From NCBI RefSeq assembly GCF_030272615.1, contig NC_081414.1, forward strand, positions 391,001-455,000: 64,000 bases of DNA. Direction: 5' to 3'. The stretch comes from Cryptomeria japonica. Lineage: Eukaryota > Streptophyta > Pinopsida > Cupressales > Cupressaceae. Below are positions 33,561 to 44,690 of the stretch, piece after piece. The translations under genes were made by a program, and so were the position numbers. Every line of letters begins with the position of its first letter. Position 1 is the first letter of the stretch. The notes beneath the pieces are model-generated. The model saw only the letters and a list, made by a program, of their open reading frames with translations, ran no database searches and was not told the DNA's origin.

Positions 33561-34335
33561 CTTTATGCTCAATGCCATTCAGACATATGTCATTGAATGA
33601 TTGAACTCAATATGATAAAATTGACATACAACTAAACATGTTAACTCTCTTTTGAGGAACTGATGAAGAATCATACCATAGATCTGTCATATGTTTTGAC
33701 TGCTAAGTCATACGCAGTCTGCGTATATTATGAACAACAGTAGGTGATGAACTTTGGGATTTTCAACCCAGTAAAAGCAGTGTACAAGCAAACAAATGAC
33801 AACTCAACATAATCCCTACCACAAGTAAGGCAAGATTGTGAAAAAAAAGAAGACAGTACCAAAAACCAACTCTAAACCTTTCTAGGCAAGAACATCTAAG
33901 ACCACAGATGTGTGCTGTGTTTCAAATCCTCATCTTACTATTTGACAATTTCCTCTTCTTACCTTGCCTCAAGGAAATAAATCAAAGCAGAATCCTGGTA
34001 AATGCAGAAATTGAATTTTTGATTGATCATCCCTCAATTAATTTCAAACTATGCTATTACAAGACAAGGAAAAAAACTTATCTCGAGTCATGGGGCTTGC
34101 AATTTCTCAACTATTGTTCATATTGTTGAGAATTATTGAGGCACCCCACCTTGAAGTAAAGACAGAAACATATCTTGGTTTAAATCTGCAAGTTGAGTTA
34201 ATATCAGAGTTGTGCAGCAGAAGCTAAGTACATTCCATGGAGGATCAAATCTCCAGAAGTTAGGGACCCTCAAACTGAAAAGATTTGAATAAAATTGGCA
34301 TTGCTCGAGGACAAGTAACTTTGGGAAGGACCAAC

Positions 34336-37002
34336 TGTCATGCCCGCACCTTAATAGCATCGTCCAAGGAGGAATTCAGAAAAATTATCTTATTAAGACT
34401 TCACAACTTTTCCTAAGGCTGGAGATTGGCCAGAAAGGACTTCAACGTTCACCAAGAGAATAAATTATTTCCTAAAACTTCACAAGAATTTGTGTCTAAA
34501 TCAACCCCCACATTCAAGCAAATTTGTAAACTTAACAAAACCCTAAACATGCGATTCTCAAGGCCCGCATAAGAAGAAGAGACGTGTGTTCAAGCTGAAG
34601 AAAATTGTCATGCCCTCACCTTACTAACAGTCAATAATCAAAGGGAATCGTCTTTCAAAGACTTTACAATTTCCTAATCTAACTCGGGTAACAAGGAAAT
34701 AAGTCATTGTCTAAGGAAGAATAAACGTAGGCATCGCTTTAACCCTTCAGTGATTCATTACACTATGAAAGGGCATGTGTAACGGTGATAAGGCAACAAC
34801 AAATGAGATAAAAGGGGTCCAAAAATAAAGAGGCACCACTTTTCAGAAGAAGGACATGGCTATGAAAAGGGGCGACCCTCCAAGACCGATTGGGGGTATA
34901 TATAGCCAACCAGGACTCAAAGGCGAGGAGAATGGATGGGCAAGCAAATAGAAGCAATTCTCACAATTGGTGGAGAAAAATAGCAATCAGATCAGAAGCA
35001 AATACAATAATAAAACAATAAGATAATATCCAGATCGAGCATAAGGAAGCAGCAGACTCCTGGTTATTTCAGAACTATTATTAGAAGCATTAAATAATTT
35101 AACAATTGTTCTTGAGGTATAACTATTGCATTTATACCCTTTGTTAATCATGATCGAACATCATCATCAATCATCCAAAACACATCTTCAGAAACCTCAG
35201 TGTCAGCAAATCACTAAATATATCAAAACAGTCCAGCAGATCAAACCATTCAAAGCGGGTCAAATACATTAAGTAAATCACAAAGCAAAAGCACTTCCCA
35301 TAAGATAGAAGCAGCAATCACAAGGGAAACCAGTCCAATTCATCACAGCAGATTTCTAATCATTTCAGTTTATTATTTTCAAACGTATATTCAGTGGCAT
35401 ACTTGATATTTCTGCCAATCTTTGTCTTATATATGTATACATGTTGTTTATGCATAATAAATGTTTAAGTATATGTTCTTATGATGGAATATAAAATGTG
35501 CTTGATTGACTGAAACCCGCCTTCTGGGAAGGGCCTGGGGTGTAAGCAAAAGGGGTATACAAGGCTAAGTAAGTAAGTCATTCTAGAGTTGACCGTAATG
35601 ACTCCTAGGACCAGAGGGCACTTACGTAGAGAACCAAGTAACCCACTTACGACCCCCACCCAACTCCACAAGATGGCAAGTGTTTTTAGGGTGATAAGAC
35701 ATTGATGGGGAAAGCAGGTACAAGCCGCCAAGCAAGAGGGTTGTGGTAGACATCCACTCTTGGGCTTGGTGTAGAAATGGCTTCGGGCAAACCCATCATG
35801 TCTCTTGTAATGTCCCCACTTTGAAATAGAATTTAATAATAAATAATAACAATAAAACTTAAATATTAAAAATTAAATTAAAATATTGAAAAATATAATT
35901 AAAGATAATTAATTAAAATTTAATTAAGTCAATGAATGGTCAAAAGACATGGAAGGAAAAGTTGTGACTCCCTCAACAATGAGATATAAAAGGGAGAAGA
36001 GAACCTCATTGAGAGGGGGATAATTTGGGAATCAAAAGTGAAGATTTGATTTAAATAAGAAATGCAGATCTTATTGTGAAAGGTTGTGTCCCTTTCAAAG
36101 GGCAGAAATAATGAAGAGTTCCACTCTTTCAAAAGGTGCTAATGGTGAATGGGTGTGTCTCTTGCCAAAGGGCGTGCATGATAAAGAGGTGTGACCTCTC
36201 CCTCACATTGAGAGATATAAAGGAAAGGAATAAAAGCATCCAGTAACAGAACCATGGATTGGATCAGATCATACCTGTTATGAAGTTACAGGCAGTAGCA
36301 TCTTTGTTCTTGGCGGTATGCATGGGGATGTGCTGAATATGTATGCTTAATTTATGAAGCCTATTAATGTTGTTATGCAGAATTTAGTAGTAATATTAAA
36401 ATAGACTGCAATATGTATGACAGTAATACTTAATTTCATATATATTCATAACACATGAGAAGTTAGTATACTTATAGTCTGAATCATGTTATTATTGTGA
36501 CTATTTAAGAAGATGGGGATGAGATGTTCCAAGGAGGGGCAGTCTAAATCCAAGCAATAGGTTAAGTCCCAAGATAGGGTGGGGATCAGCAACCCATAAG
36601 CCTTGAGGGTATAAACCCAAGATAGGTAAGGGCTTGTATTTGGTCTCTAAGCGCTTTGGTAACATACATAGACCCTCCTCCCTTAAAACTGAAGTAGTAG
36701 CAGGGTCTGATATCTATATTAAGAACTATGAATAATGAAATTAATCATCTAATGAGGAAAATAAATAAGCACTTGTTAATAACTAATAAGTTGAAGAATA
36801 TCAATGACTGACTTCATGATTTGTCTCATAATCAATTTTAATATATTGAAATAGATTAATTATGTTAATCAAGTAGGGGACATTACATCTCTCCTCCAAA
36901 CCCTAATGTGCTTGTGTAGTATTATTGATAATCTATCAATATGATGTGGTATGCCTAACCTCAATGGTTGATTCTAGGGACAATTAGGTAGGGGACATTA
37001 TA
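34336..37002 (+). repeat. 3' LTR of the non-autonomous element
   Basis: It begins TGTCATGCCCGCACC after a purine-rich stretch and matches the 5' LTR throughout. It lacks the 781-bp insertion of the 5' LTR but carries its own 1082-bp solo LTR at 35806-36887. The last 115 bases (36888-37002) complete the LTR. Confidence 0.85.
35806..36887 (+). mobile_element. Solo LTR, TGTAATGTCCC family, 1082 bp, with empty-site proof
   Basis: It starts TGTAATGTCCCC and ends GGGGACATTACA, a perfect 12-bp inverted pair. TCTCT flanks it on both sides (35801-35805 and 36888-36892). The sister LTR at about 32250 reads CATGTCTCTCCTCC without interruption. Confidence 0.95.
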
Positions 37003-37352
37003 GAGATATGGGGAAGACATGCGTAACTTGAAGGTGTTTATTTATAAGTTATATAGGCTCACTCATGAGAATTATGAATATAGAAGATGTCAACATCTAA
37101 GAAATATTGGTCTAAACCTCTTTTTATAATGTTCTTGTTGATTGGGAAGTTCTTGGTTCATTGCACTCAAAGGTGCAGTTGGAATCCATATCCTCAAAGA
37201 CCAACTTGCTAGTGAACAGGTGATTGATAGATTGGAAGAAGGCAAAAGTGGCATACATATCAAAAAAGGACTCATCATGGAAGATGAATGAAATAGAATG
37301 AGAACTTTGCTAGAACACTTCTTAGCAAAGCAGAATGCATGGATATTGTTGT
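37003..37352. other. Short stretch of unknown origin
   Basis: It contains a partly open plus-strand frame (EEGKSGIHIKKGLIMEDE) and could be a remnant of an older retroelement or of the PPR gene. I recognise no domain. Confidence 0.35.
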
Positions 37353-39425
37353 GACGTTTTCACACATCGCCCCATTGCAAATGGGGACCCCCTCTTTTTG
37401 TCGAATAAACCAAGTCTTTTGTAGTCAATGTTATCTCTCGACCCTAAGGATTGAGTCGTCAATCTAGATTTTGATCTTTGGAGGTGATCAAATGCCTATG
37501 TATGGAATGGATTTTAAAGAGTATAGAGCCTTGACAGTTGTCGTCGAGTCAATAATTAGGGTTTTGATGTATTGAGAAATGCAATCTGCTTATTGCTTTA
37601 TCCTTCGAACTTTGAATTTTGCTAACTATGAACTTGATTGATACTTGCACTTCACAAAGTTTCCTTTTTTTAAGGTACATTGCGAGAAGCAAGAGTTTGG
37701 ATGCTGAGAAGAGGACATTGTTCAGTGGATGATATCATCGTCCAAGGAAGAGATTGCAATAATAGAAAAAAGAATACACGGGCAGAGGAATGGAATGATG
37801 GATATTTGGCTAAGTGTCAAGATAACCCTGAGAACTGATATGAAGAAATGAAAGAGAAACAACCAAAATTTTGCTGTCTAGAAAAATTCCTCCTCGGAGG
37901 TGAAAATGTGCTCCAAATCAAGAAATTTAGTGTTTGATGATATAATGACAGGGAATGATGAAAAATTGATAAAAGAAGAGATTGGACAAAGTCTATCCAA
38001 AGGGAGTCGGTATGGAAGAATTCAATGTTGCAACGAAAAATATTTCCAAGTTCGAAATTGCTGGTAGCAAAGGATAAATCAAAATGAAAAGGCAAATTTT
38101 GGCTAAGGCAAGGAAAATTCCTCCTTACCCATGAATTTGTGCCCAAGAGTAGGAATCCCTCGCCATGAAGGATTTGCGCCATCACCATAAATTCCTCCTC
38201 TACCCCTATATTGCGCCCAAGGAAGCAGTTCAGTATATCAATAGTATTTTGTCCCCAAGGACAAAATCCTCCTCAAGGTCTTATTTGCACTCAAGGAGGC
38301 AGTTTGTGGTAGTGCTAGGATTCTCTCCCAATGACAACATTCTTCCTTAGCCTCTAATTTGCGCTCTAAAAGTCAGTACAAGGCAGGAAGCAGGAATTTC
38401 TTCCTAGGCGAGGAAAAATCTTTCAAGGGCCCTAGCAGTGATGATTTTTGAGTATATTGCACTTTTTAGGGGACAGCTTTGTGGTTGATAGTTATTAGTT
38501 AGTTGGCAGTTGGTAAGGATGTAAGTTCCCTATTTACTAGGTATGGGTAGCCATGCCTTTTAGGATAAATTTGGGCCACTTGTATGATTAAATCTAGGCC
38601 ATTCATCCAATTTCAGAAACCTATTTAAAGGGACCAGATTTCCCTTATTTTTGTAAGTTCTTGAATTGTTGTAGAAACTCTGTCGAAATACATACAGAAT
38701 TAATGGAGTTTAAAGTTGTTATTTCATGTGAGTGCATGGTCTCCTTCACCATTTAAATTTATGTCATGTATTTTGTTTTCATGTAATATATTCAAGTTTA
38801 TATTTCATAGGAATCTTTAGTTCATACCATTAAAGACTGGTTGATTGCCATTCCCCCTGCATGGTTAGTCTGAACTTGTTTATAAACTTAGTTCGGTTGT
38901 TAAATACTAGATGGGTGAATTTAAGGATTCAGCATTTGTGTTTAATAATTTGAAAATCTAGTTTCCTTTGAAGATTGCATCAGATTTTATGTAGTTGTGT
39001 AAAAATTACTGGCGAAGTTAAATCTGGTTATCATAAAATTTCAGTCTATTTACCTAAATGTGTTATTTTAGATAGAATAGTTAGTTTCTCTCTTGCCCTA
39101 TCTCCCTTTTTTCCTTTTTTTTTTTAATCTGGAAGTTGAAATTGTAAAAATAGCATTGTGCCCAAGAATTATCTGATGAAGTTAAGACCAATAGAGTCTT
39201 AGGGACCTTGTGCAAGCCAAAAGCTTATTCTATCCAAAACGTAAGTCCCCTTGTGTCTATCAGCAAGACACATCAATCGTCGAGCTATCCCGTAGTCAAG
39301 ACCTGACAAAGTGAACCTTGAGGTTGTCTCATAGTGATCATTTAAAACAGCACTGGAACTTCCTTATGCAAGAGAGAATGGGATTGCTCACGAATTCTAT
39401 TATGTGTTGACCGGAAGGAATTTGT
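37353..39425 (+). repeat. LTR-type repeat family, copy B
   Basis: It starts TGTGACGTTTTCACACATCG followed by CCCCATTGC, a typical LTR start, after GGATATTG. Imperfect units of 60-70 bases containing AAATTCCTCCT and AATTTGCGCCCAAG occupy 38100-38370, including the dyad TTTTGTCCCCAAGGACAAAA. Core promoter TATTTAAAGGG is at 38622. Then come the family blocks TTAGTCTGAAC (38870), TTGAAGATTGCA (38968), GTAAGTCCCC (39240) and CAAGAGAGAATGGG (39370). The right side joins a copia gag-pol fragment directly. Confidence 0.65.
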
Positions 39426-40253
39426 GAAACAACTTTAGCCACGTCAATAGGGTCTAACAAGGCTAAAGAAAACAACAAGGGGAAAGGAAAGGGCAACACC
39501 CTTTTAGCATTCGCTCCACCACCATCCACTTGGGTTCTTGATTCGGGTGCCTCACACCACATGACTTCATCAAAGGATGAGCTCGCATCTTTAGAGCCAT
39601 GTTCTATGCCTTCTATTTTGATGCGTGATAACACACCTATTGAGATGTGTGGAAGAGGGTATGTTGATGTGGGGGATGGCACATTCCACGATGTTCTTTG
39701 TGTGCCCTCACTATCAACTAATCTCCTATCAGTATATCAAAACACTCACACAAGATCAAGCAAGTGGGTTGAGTTCTCTCCTGATTCAGTGGTAATTTGT
39801 TAGTTTCACAATGATTCTACAGTTGCAATTGGGAAAGCAGATCATCAGTCTCGACTTTATTTGTTTTCTCATTTTGTTCTTGATCCTCAATCTATTTTGC
39901 TCACTCATTCTAATGAAGTGAGTAACTTGTGGCATCAACAGTTTGGCCACTTAAACAATCACTACTTGCAATAGCTCAGTTAGCATGACATGGTTACAGG
40001 ATTGCTTCTAGTTCACTTTTCTGATGGTGTCTATCAAGGATGCATTCTTGGCAAGCATCCGGAGGAGAAATTTGACAAAGGCAAAGCTCGGAGAGCTTCA
40101 CAGCTTTTGGAGTTGGTACATAGTGATTTGGTTCGACCATTTCCACATCCATTCTTCAATAGAGCCTAACATGTTTTGACATTTATTGATGATTTTTCTA
40201 GATGCACTTTTGTATATTTACTAAAACAAAAGTCTGAAGTCTTTGATTCATTC

Positions 40254-41676
40254 TGAAAGATCCCTGATGGATCCCCTTGCTGATCTGCTGTAGTTTTTAA
40301 ATTAATAAACTATATCTTCTTGTGATGCCTTTGATTTGTTTTAGAGAATAGACAGAAGTTGCAGAAGGTTTGTTCTTTTTTGTGTATTTTGATAGTTTTC
40401 AAACAAGTAATGAATAATGAACAGTAAACATGAAAGGAGACTGAAAATAAATAAGAACATACAGCCAAATTCAGAATTGCTACAAGCTGTACCAGACAGA
40501 TTTCTGATTTGTAAAACCAATTAATAATTCTAATGCAGATCCAAGGAACTTACATCCAACAAAGATGCCAAACTGAAAGGTGAATAGTGGTCATAAATCA
40601 AGAATACCTCTAAGGCTGAATACATGCATTCCTTACATTCCACGTGGGATGTACCTGCTGCAAATGGCGGCCCTAAGGCTGCAAGGATCACACCCAAGCT
40701 GAAGAATCAATCTGCCATGCTGAAACCCTTTCTCTGCAACCTGAATCCACAATGAAGAATGGCGTACTCAATCTTTGTCAACAATGCACTTTGCCTGAAG
40801 AATCCAATGCCAATAACTGCTGAGGGCTACGTCCCAGCCAGTCCAGATCTTGGGGTTTGCGTCCCAGATGAAGAATTGCCCACTCAGAGCTAATTCGCAA
40901 AAATAAGTTTGATTGTGTAAAAAGATAATGAACAATTTGGTCTTCATCTCCTTATATCTCCTTTCCTTTCCAAGCCAAACCCTAAAAGGGAGTAAAGTTG
41001 GCGCATTATGAAAAGAGTGTTATTTTCTAATTATGGCGTCAACTATAGGAAAATAACACTAAATTGCAAATAAATAGCTTCAGGCATCCAAAAAGACTCC
41101 GGAAGGTAAGAATCATGTAGCAAAGTTCAAGACCTTTCCAACGAGCTATAACACGTAGGCATATCAACCCAGATGAAGCCAGAAACCTCTTATTACTCCG
41201 AAATGACTAAATGCATAGCCTTATTTTAATTTATTTAACGCTAACTTAGGAAATATTTAAATATATTAAAATATCTCCAGATATCCAAAAATAGCCCAAA
41301 ATGACCAAACAATCATGAATATAACTTTGTCACCTATCTGTGACCGATGCCGGAAAAGCTAAGCTAACTGGCAGTCCCATCCCTAAAATCTAGGGATGCT
41401 CCTAGAAACTAGGAAACACACCCAAACTCCCTGAAACTGAAACCATGGTATGGTCCCGTGGAACCTCAAATATGGAAACTGCCACAACCTCCTAAAAAGT
41501 AGGGAATCTCCCTAAAGTCAAGGAATTGCTCCCAACGGCCCACAAACTGCCTGAAACACCAACTCCGGATATTGAATACCCTGTGTGAGTCTCTATCCAC
41601 CACTACCAGCCTACGAGATCCAAATAATAGACCATCCCACTACTCTTCTCCTGTCACCTAGAAAGGGGACATTACA
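40254..41676 (+). mobile_element. Solo LTR inside the copia integrase, 1423 bp
   Basis: It is flanked by CATTC on both sides (40249-40253 and 41677-41681), starts TGAAAGATCCC and ends AAAGGGGACATTACA. The right end matches the TGTAATGTCCC family; the left end is a diverged version. The integrase reading resumes exactly after it (left SEVFDSF, right FLDFKAFVEK). Confidence 0.88.
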
Positions 41677-44087
41677 CATTCTTGGACTTCAAAGCATTTG
41701 TAGAGAAACAATCTGGGAAATCTATCAAAGTTCTACGTACAAATAATGGGGGTGACTATGTCAACAAGAAGTTTGAGCAATTTTGTGTCTCTAAGGGCAT
41801 TGACTTGCAACATATAGTTTCGTATAGTCCTCAACTGAATGGAGTTGTAGAACGAAAAAATTGGTCCTTGAAAGAAATGGCCAACTGTATGATTCACTCC
41901 AAATCTTTGGCACCACCATATTGGGCAAAAGCCATTAACTGTGCGTGTTATATTTAGAATCGAATCCCTCACAAAGTTGTAAAGGGGGTAACACCATTTG
42001 AAGCTTGGACTAGTCGAAAACCTTCAATTAAGCACTTTTGAGTGTTTGGTTCTCATGCATGGGCCCATTTACCAACAGAGAAACACAAGACTATGGATCC
42101 ACAGAGCAAGCCTTGCATATTTGTTAGATATAGAGATGATGTCAAAGGCTACAGGCTTCTTGATCCTACCATTCATGAGTTGTTCATTAAGAGGAATGTT
42201 CATTTTGAGGAGAGTCCTTCCAACTCTTCGTCTACCACTTCTCCATCCACTATCATATCAGAGCCACTACATCATGATGATAGTTCTTTAGAGCATCTTA
42301 ATACTCTTGCTTTTGATGAGTAGTCTTCTTTCTCCACTTCAAATGGTGATAGCGATGTTGAGGATTCACATTCCTCCCACAATCATCATGCAGAGGATGT
42401 TGATTCTCCTTCAGATTCTCCAGTCTCAAGATCTCTTTGGGCTCATAAGACACTAGAGTCAGTGGGTGATCAGATTGGTGATCCTTCAGATGCTAGAAGA
42501 ACAAGGTCACAATTTCAACAAGCTCCACATCTCTTCATTGCTTCAACTTCTGATCCACAATCCTTTCGGGAAGCTTCATGTGTCCCTACGTGGGATGCAG
42601 ATATGTAGGAAGAGTTCAATTCCTTAGAGAGGAACCACACTTGGGATCTTGTCCCTCTTCCTAAGGGAAGAGAACTTGTTCGATGCAAGTGGATCTATTG
42701 AACAAAATTTGCTTGAAATGGGTTGTTGATAAACATAAGGCTACCTTGGTTGCTAAAGGATTCTCCCAAGTTCTTGGGATTGACTACTCTAAGACTTTTG
42801 CACCAGTTGCCAAAATGAATTCTATCCGACTTGTCCTCACTATTGCTGCAACTCACAGATGGGAAGTTCATCAGATGGATGTGACGAGTGCTTTTCTTCA
42901 TGGTGACCTTCAGGATGAGATATACATGGAACAGCCACAAGGGTTCATTCAGAATCCTTCACTTGTTTATCATCTTTGAAATTCTCTCTATGGCTTCAAA
43001 TAGGCCCCTTAGGCTTGGTATGCCAACATGGACTCCTTCCTTTTGACTGTTGCGTTCACTCGTTGCAATTCTAATCCAAATGTCTACATTCTACAGCAAG
43101 GTGATACTCTCACTTTTTTGGTTCTCTATGTTGATGACTTATTGATCATAGGGAGCCACTCATCCACCATCCAGGCAATGAAAACTACCCTTCATGATCG
43201 TTTCTTGATGACAGACTTAGGTCTTTTGTACTACTTCTTGGGGATGGAGATCAGTCGGTCTTCTTCAGGGATATTCTTTGCACAGCCTAAGTACGCTCTT
43301 GATATGCTCTCTAGATTTCGCATGGCTGATTGTAATCCTACACTGACTCCATTTTTGTCTGAGGTCAAACTTAAGGCTAAGTGTTCTTCACATTTGGTAG
43401 ATGGCACTTTATATTGACAGCTTGTTAGTAGTCTTGTATACTTGACTCACACAAGACCTAACATTCCATATGCTATAGGCATGGTCTCTTCATTCATGTA
43501 GGAGCCCCATGAGCTGCACTAGAAAGTAGTTAAGAGGATTCTTCACTACATTTAGGGTACTCATAGTTATGAGATTTACTATGCAACGGGTGTGGATTTT
43601 TACTTGGGATACACAGATTCAAATTGTGCAGGAAATTCTCAAGATCGCAAGTCTACTTCAAGATATTGCTTCTCTCTTGGTTCCGATCCAGTTTGTTGGT
43701 CGAGCAAGAATCAATCAACGATTGCTCTTTCATCTACAAACTCTGAGTATTGAGGAGCAGTTAATGGTGCTACTGAGGCTATTTGGCCTTAAAATATTCT
43801 CATTGAGTTTGACATTTCTTTTCGAAAGCCTACAATCATCCTTTGTGACAACCAAAGTGCCATACAAATCTCTCGCAATCCGGTCCATCATCAGAGGACC
43901 AAACATATTGAGATCCACATGCACTACATTTGGGAGCTAATTCATAAGCCGATCATTGATCTCAGGTACTGTCCTAGATCAGATCAGATTGTAAGCATCT
44001 TCACCAAACCCTTCACTGAGAGTAAGTTCCTTCATTTGCGAGCTTTGTTGGGGGTGCGACAGGTGTCCACTTCGGGGGGGCTTCTTA

Positions 44088-44088
<1 letters not shown>

Positions 44089-44121
<33 letters not shown>
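44089..44121. repeat. (CT)n microsatellite
   Basis: About 16 CT units in the 3' untranslated part of the copia element. Confidence 0.95.
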
Positions 44122-44123
<2 letters not shown>

Positions 44124-44226
44124 GGGCCTTTTTCTATATCTTGGGGGGGGGATTCTTTGTACATGGGTACCTAATACAGCCTCACTTGTCAAGACCCATC
44201 ATCTTTTTACCCACCTAAGCTGCACT

Positions 44227-44236
44227 TAAGGGGGAG
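44227..44236 (+). promoter_or_regulatory. Polypurine tract of the second copia element
   Basis: TAAGGGGGAG directly before a TGTTAATGTAGG LTR start, about 200 bases after the RNase H coding end. Confidence 0.75.
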
Positions 44237-44690
44237 TGTTAATGTAGGTTTTTATTTTCTAGTTGGTTATTTGTTTTCCTATTCCTAGGTTTTTCCTACA
44301 CTATTAATTAAGCTTGCTTAGGATTAATTGAGTATTAGTGTGAGTGGGTGCAAGGAGTCAACATCTTCCATTTGTGTTACACTTGCCTTTTTTAGGTTAT
44401 TCTGGTGGTTTCTTCCCATTGGTTGTATTTGCCACCTCTCATTTCCTATATATATAGAACTCCTAGCTAGTCTTTGAATTCCATTGTAATTGCATTTTGC
44501 AGCTTTTTTCTCTTGCTTTCTCCTAATGCTATTTCACTTTTGTAGTATTTGCATTTCTCTCTTGGAGACTAACTTTGTGTTGTTATTTTGATCTTGTATC
44601 ATTTACATTCACAGTTTTATTTCTATTCGTTTGCACTAGTTATTCTGGGTCACTCATCTTTTCAAATTCTAATAGTTTTGAATCATCTTG
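44237..44690 (+). repeat. 3' LTR of the second copia element (right end uncertain)
   Basis: It starts TGTTAATGTAGG after the polypurine tract. A TATATATAG box near 44450 and TTCCATTGTAATTGC downstream fit the U3/R junction. The end is probably near TCACTCA at about 44667, before LTR family copy C begins, but there is no left LTR for comparison. Confidence 0.6.

Larger units (their letters stand above)
29978..37002 (+). mobile_element. Complete non-autonomous LTR retrotransposon (LARD-like), 7.0 kb with insertions
   Basis: Two long direct repeats flank an internal region without any retroviral-type protein. The left end TATCATGTCCCC and the right end GGGGACATTATA are a decayed TG...CA pair. 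Flanks GAGAG (29973-29977) and GAGAT (37003-37007) match at four of five bases. A primer-binding site lies one base after the 5' LTR, and a purine-rich stretch (TTTGGGAAGGACC) precedes the 3' LTR. The lack of gag and pol makes it a large retrotransposon derivative that must have relied on another element. Confidence 0.82.
39426..44220 (+). pseudogene. Ty1/copia gag-pol remnant, second element
   Basis: The order is normal for copia: a basic gag tail (NNKGKGKGN), protease with intact active site (WVLDSGASHHMTS at 39530), GAG-pre-integrase (LWHQQFGHLN at 39930), integrase (LVHSDLV, TFIDDFSR, then after an insertion DFKAFVEKQSGKSIKVLRTN), RT (LVAKGFSQVLGIDYSKTFAP at 42750, HQMDVTSAFLHGDLQDEIYM, LYVDDLLIIG at 43125) and RNase H (CDNQSAIQISRNPVHHQRTK, IFTKPFTE at 44000). 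Integrase motif variants such as RTNNGGDYVN and many frame breaks show it is dead. A solo LTR interrupts it at 40254-41676. Confidence 0.9.
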
